11,473 nucleotides of DNA from Xylaria sp. FL1777 (Eukaryota; Ascomycota; Sordariomycetes; Xylariales; Xylariaceae): the NCBI GenBank assembly GCA_022578965.1, contig MU401046.1:1-11473 (forward strand), read 5' to 3'. The notes under the pieces were generated by a model. That model saw only the letters and a list, made by a program, of their open reading frames with translations. It ran no database searches and was not told the DNA's origin. Made by a program: the position numbers and the translations under genes. Positions 8,976 to 11,473 of this stretch are shown one piece after another; positions within the stretch are counted from its first letter, which is position 1; every line of letters begins with the position of its first letter.

Positions 8976-9287
8976 AACATTAAAAACCTGCTTAATGCAA
9001 AAAGTAATATATAAAGAACTAATAAAGATTTTATGCTTAACAACATTTAGCTAGTACTAGCAAAGGCTATTATAAATAATAAAGTAAAATTAGAGATTAT
9101 TGCTAATTATAATAAAGACTTAAAGTATTATAAAACTTTAGACGTAATATATGCAAATAGCAATAAAAATGCTACAAATTTTTTGCGCTTGGGCTATTTT
9201 TTCGTAATTATAAATAAACTGCTTTATAATGTTAATAAAAAAGGCTATTATTGCTTTTGTATTTTTAAGAATTAAGTTAGCAAGTTT

Positions 9288-9990
9288 TTTGCTATAGCTT
9301 ATAATAATAAACATTACTTTAGTAAAAAGCATATAATATATAACTTTAAAGGTTTTTTTATTAAAGAAAAAACTTAAAAAGTAAAAACGTATTTGTAGCA
9401 TTATAATAGTTGTAAGCTTTATGCAACAAGTTAAAATAAACTAAATAGCAATTATTAGTTAATTTAACCTAAAGATTTTTAACCTATAAAAACGGTTAAA
9501 ATAAACTTTATTATAAATCTGCTTAATGTATTAGCAGCAAGAACTTTATAGCAATTAAATGAATATATATATTATAATATACTAATGCTTATAACGTGTG
9601 CTACATTTAAACATACGTTATTAATTCTAAGTTATAAAACATATATAGTAAAGAATTAAAGTTTTGCTTTTATTAAAATGATTTTATTGTATAACTAAGG
9701 CATGCTAAGCAACATTATTTTTAATTACAACTGTAAGTTTATTTTAGAATTTTAAGTAAGTTTATAAAAAAGATATAATATATAACTTTTAATAATTACT
9801 GCGTACTATCTATAAAGTGATAGCATATTTAAGCACAAGAACTAAACTATTAAAATTGCTATTTAGCACTACACTTTTGCTTATTTTAATTGCAATTAAG
9901 TAAATGTTTTTTTATTTTTGCAATAAAACTTTAATAGTATATACTTAGATTTTATTAAGTCTTTACTACATAAACAATTGTTTAGATTTA
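9288..9990 (+). other. Integrase domain (DDE triad lost)
   Basis: It would insert the cDNA into the genome. The zinc-binding end shows Y-x3-H (9300-9314, first His now Tyr) and Y-N-S-C (9402-9413, first Cys now Tyr), matching H-x3-H and C-x2-C. The catalytic core has N at 9504 (V-K-I-N-F), N at 9723 (before Y-N-x-K-F) and K at 9831 (D-S-I-F-K-H-K-N), standing for D, D and E. The spacing between the last two is exactly 35 residues, as in D,D(35)E. Each change is G to A. The position after RNase H makes the element Ty3/Gypsy type. Confidence 0.9.
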
Positions 9991-10238
9991 AACTTCTTAG
10001 TTTTAATAACATATTTATTAGCAATAATAAGTTGTATAGTACATTAAAAAACATTTGCTTTTTTTGTAAACATTTGCGCAAAAATACTAAGTTAGCTATA
10101 AACTTTACTGCTATAAAAGCTAAATATTATTATAACAATAAGCATAAGCTTATAAAGTTTAACGTTAAAAACAAAGTTTATTTAAAGCTACATAAAGAAT
10201 ACTATTTTTTTAGCAACTTGTTTAAAAAGTATTTATAG
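9978..10238 (+). other. Stop-free stretch covering the integrase C-terminal part
   Basis: This 86-codon open run lies in the gag-pol frame and is not a gene of its own. It reads as the end of the catalytic core followed by the basic C-terminal domain, including INFTAIKAKYYYNNKHK and FNVKNKVYLKL. The latter matches the G-x-K/N-V-x-L type motif of Ty3/Gypsy integrase C-termini. Confidence 0.75.
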
Positions 10239-10442
10239 CAATACGCTAAACTATATAAAGTAATAAAACAAATAAGTTAGTTAGCTTATTATATTAATTT
10301 ATTAAAGACTTTTAGTATATACTTTGTAATTTTTGTTGCATACTTTTTACTTAGCTAATAAAGTAAAGATTTATTTTATTGAACTGTATTTTTACTTGGT
10401 TTTATTTACAATAAGCAAAATTTCGACAAAAAGAGTGATTTG

Positions 10443-10600
10443 TTTAAAATTAAGATTATTTTAAAGCATCGTGTTAATTAAACTAAGTTAAGTTTTAATT
10501 ATTTAGTTAAGTAAAAAAGATATAGTTATAAAAACAACTAGTGGAAATTAAAGTAGTAACTTTAATCGGCCAAAGATTTAGTTAAAGAATACTAGGCTTA
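10443..10600 (+). other. C-terminal chromodomain (degraded)
   Basis: It would bind methylated histone tails and steer integration to heterochromatin. The core motif reads YLVK*KRY at 10500-10523, matching the chromodomain signature Y-L-V-K-W-K-G-Y with Trp (TGG) turned to stop (TAA) and Gly to Arg. It is preceded by IKIILKHR (expected Glu-Ile-Glu-xx-Leu-x-x-Arg) and followed by NN*WK (retained Trp, TGG at 10542) and SAKDLVKEY. This makes the element a chromovirus. The two stops near 10512 and 10539 break it. Confidence 0.85.
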
Positions 10601-10700
10601 TATAAGAGAACAAGCTAAGTTAAAACTAAAGGTAAAAGCTGTTAAGCTTATTGCTAGCAAACAACCACGTAAACAGCTATAAAAGGTTACATTTGCTTAA

Positions 10701-10814
10701 TTAATTAATTAATAAACAGTTAAATTAATTATGATCTTTAATAAAGATTAATTTGTATAATTAGCTAAATTGGCTTTATTAAGGTTAATAATTTCTTTTT
10801 TGTGCTTTAGCACT
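10701..10814 (+). other. Spacer between gag-pol and the 3' LTR
   Basis: This 114-bp interval holds no gene. A purine-rich polypurine tract should sit directly before the 3' LTR, but none is visible; the last 25 bases are pyrimidine-rich. A GTGC-TTTA-GCAC inverted repeat lies at 10802-10813, immediately upstream of the LTR. Confidence 0.7.
10802..10813. repeat. Short perfect inverted repeat (4-bp stem, 4-base loop)
   Basis: GTGC and GCAC pair across TTTA and end one base before the 3' LTR. The stem is short and may be chance. It is notable only for its place, where a polypurine tract is expected, and for keeping G+C in otherwise AT-rich sequence. Confidence 0.6.
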
Positions 10815-11021
10815 TAATATAAACTAAAAAGAGGACTTTATAACTATAAGGTTTTGCTATAATAGTATTTCTACTGTAGTTATAGTGGCTTAGCTAAATA
10901 GCTATATAAGGTTTATGCTTAAAGCAATTGCTACTGCAATTGCTTATAAGGCCTCTTTTTTTTCAATTTATATTACACTTTTTAAGCTTAATTGCTTTAC
11001 TACTTATAATAAACCTTATTA
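10815..11021 (+). repeat. 3' LTR (207 bp)
   Basis: It is colinear with 2311-2517 and has exactly the same length. It begins TA (TG in the left copy, so G to A here) and ends TA. It has about 52 G+C bases (25%). Of the 21 differences from the left copy, 14 look like losses of G or C in this copy, 11 of them G to A on the plus strand. The paired GCAATTGC palindromes are kept. It would have supplied the transcript end and polyadenylation site; no signal can be proved. Confidence 0.93.
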
Positions 11022-11026
11022 TTTAT
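11022..11026. repeat. Right target-site duplication, TTTAT
   Basis: Exact match to 2306-2310, adjoining the end of the 3' LTR. This supports a single integration event without later recombination between the ends. Confidence 0.82.
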
Positions 11027-11473
11027 TTTATATAATTTGTTTTAAATTTAAGTTTTAAGTTTATTATAAAATAAATAAAATAATGCAAGCTTAAATAATT
11101 TTAAAATTATTATTAATTATTTAAATTTTATAGCATAATTTATTGCTGCTTTTATTTATTTTAAGCAATAAAATGCTTTTTTAGTATATTTTGCTTTTTA
11201 AATGTTTTTAAATAATGCTTTTATTTAATTTTTAAACTTAATATAATTTTTAAAAATTTTTTTTATTTTTAGTTTAAAATTAGTTAACTTATTAGCTTTT
11301 AAAAAAATTTTTAAAATAAATTAAAACTATTTTAATACTTTTTTTAATAAAAATTATAAAATAATTATTATTTTTTAATTTTTTTTTATAATAGTAATAA
11401 AGTATTATTTTAAATAAAGTTTAATATAAATTAAAAAAGCTTTTATATTTATAAATTTATTATAAAGCTTTAA
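11027..11473. other. Very AT-rich right flank without a gene
   Basis: Composition and texture match the left flank: few G or C, remaining C mainly in GCT, several short palindromes such as an 18-bp A/T palindrome at 11094-11111. No coding region, RNA gene or repeat family is recognisable. It is probably the other side of the same old RIPed tract into which the element inserted. Confidence 0.7.

Larger units (their letters stand above)
3135..10700 (+). pseudogene. Gag-Pol polyprotein of a chromovirus, RIP-inactivated
   Basis: When intact it encoded the structural protein and all enzymes for reverse transcription and integration. A single frame of about 2,521 codons runs with no net frameshift. 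Reading through stops, the order is N-terminal Pro-rich region (codons about 1-575), capsid-like core (590-730), basic region, zinc-finger remnants (912-973), protease (1020-1165), reverse transcriptase (1480-1705), RNase H (1785-1945), integrase (2050-2285) and chromodomain (2437-2490). About 120 in-frame stops are TAA or TAG, as expected from Gln CAA/CAG and Trp TGG; I found one TGA (6840-6842). The start is the first ATG retained in the coding part, but a lost upstream ATG is possible. The end is the TAA at 10698, after which similarity fades. It is longer than the roughly 1,500-1,900 residues I expect for such elements, mostly because of the N-terminus. Gag and Pol are fused, with no frameshift or stop-readthrough site identifiable. 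Confidence 0.92.
2311..11021 (+). mobile_element. RIP-degraded Ty3/Gypsy chromovirus LTR retrotransposon (complete, dead)
   Basis: This is a full-length element of 8,711 bp: two 207-bp LTRs, a matching 5-bp target duplication, a primer-binding-site candidate, and one plus-strand gag-pol frame with the order Gag, zinc fingers, protease, reverse transcriptase, RNase H, integrase, chromodomain. Integrase after RNase H is the Ty3/Gypsy order, not Ty1/Copia, and the C-terminal chromodomain marks a chromovirus. Every enzyme has lost catalytic residues and the frame holds about 120 stops, so it cannot work autonomously. The damage is point transitions only; I found no insertion or deletion that breaks the frame. 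What I infer: it inserted intact into AT-rich DNA and was then RIPed. LTR divergence cannot date the insertion, because the differences come from RIP and not from clock-like drift. Confidence 0.93.

Noticed and set aside
9138..9401. Minus-strand 87-codon open frame
   Set aside because: It lies opposite the integrase zinc-binding region, which is clearly encoded on the plus strand.
9896..10081. Minus-strand 61-codon open frame
   Set aside because: Shadow of the integrase coding strand.
3135..10700. Alternative genetic code in which TAA/TAG mean Gln (as in some ciliates), which would make the frame open except for one TGA
   Set aside because: Stops also replace conserved Trp (for example in YLVK*KRY of the chromodomain and the tag-taa in Gag). 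Catalytic Asp, Glu, His and Cys are lost by G-to-A or C-to-T, and the LTRs differ only by transitions. RIP explains all of this; recoding explains only the Gln positions.
1..11473. Mitochondrial genome, because of the extreme A+T
   Set aside because: There is no mitochondrial gene, rRNA or tRNA. The content is a nuclear-type chromovirus with a target duplication.

Overview
The window looks like nuclear DNA from a filamentous ascomycete fungus that has been heavily damaged by repeat-induced point mutation (RIP: C to T, seen as G to A on the other strand). It is extremely AT-rich and holds no intact gene. Its one recognisable structure is a complete but dead LTR retrotransposon. The fungal assignment rests on the element family and the RIP pattern; no host gene is present to confirm it.

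Layout. Bases 1-2305 are very AT-rich flank (hand counts of a few lines give about 5-10% G+C) with no supportable gene. Bases 2306-2310 (TTTAT) are the left target-site duplication. The element spans 2311-11021 (8,711 bp): 5' LTR 2311-2517 (207 bp), a TGG-starting primer-binding-site candidate at 2520, an untranslated leader to about 3,050-3,130, one degenerate gag-pol frame to 10700, a 114-bp spacer, and 3' LTR 10815-11021 (207 bp). TTTAT recurs at 11022-11026, and the rest to 11473 is again very AT-rich flank.

The gag-pol reading frame is the same from end to end (codon starts divisible by 3), with no net frameshift over about 2,520 codons. It is broken by roughly 120 TAA/TAG stops and only one TGA that I found. 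Domains in order are: a long N-terminal region that was probably Pro-rich, with two sets of tandem repeats; a Gag capsid-like core; a basic stretch; two C2H2-like zinc-finger remnants; an aspartic protease; a linker; reverse transcriptase; RNase H; an integrase with D,D(35)E spacing; and a C-terminal chromodomain. This is the order of a Ty3/Gypsy chromovirus. Catalytic Asp and Glu codons have become Asn and Lys, and conserved Trp and Gln codons have become stops, as G-to-A and C-to-T change predicts.

The two LTRs differ at 21 of 207 positions by my alignment. All 21 are transitions, with no transversions or indels. The losses are strand-biased between the LTRs, and GpC dinucleotides are almost untouched. 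The flanks are far poorer in G+C than the element, so the element probably jumped into DNA that had already been RIPed. I found no undescribed gene system; the unusual content is in the mutation pattern and the element's architecture.
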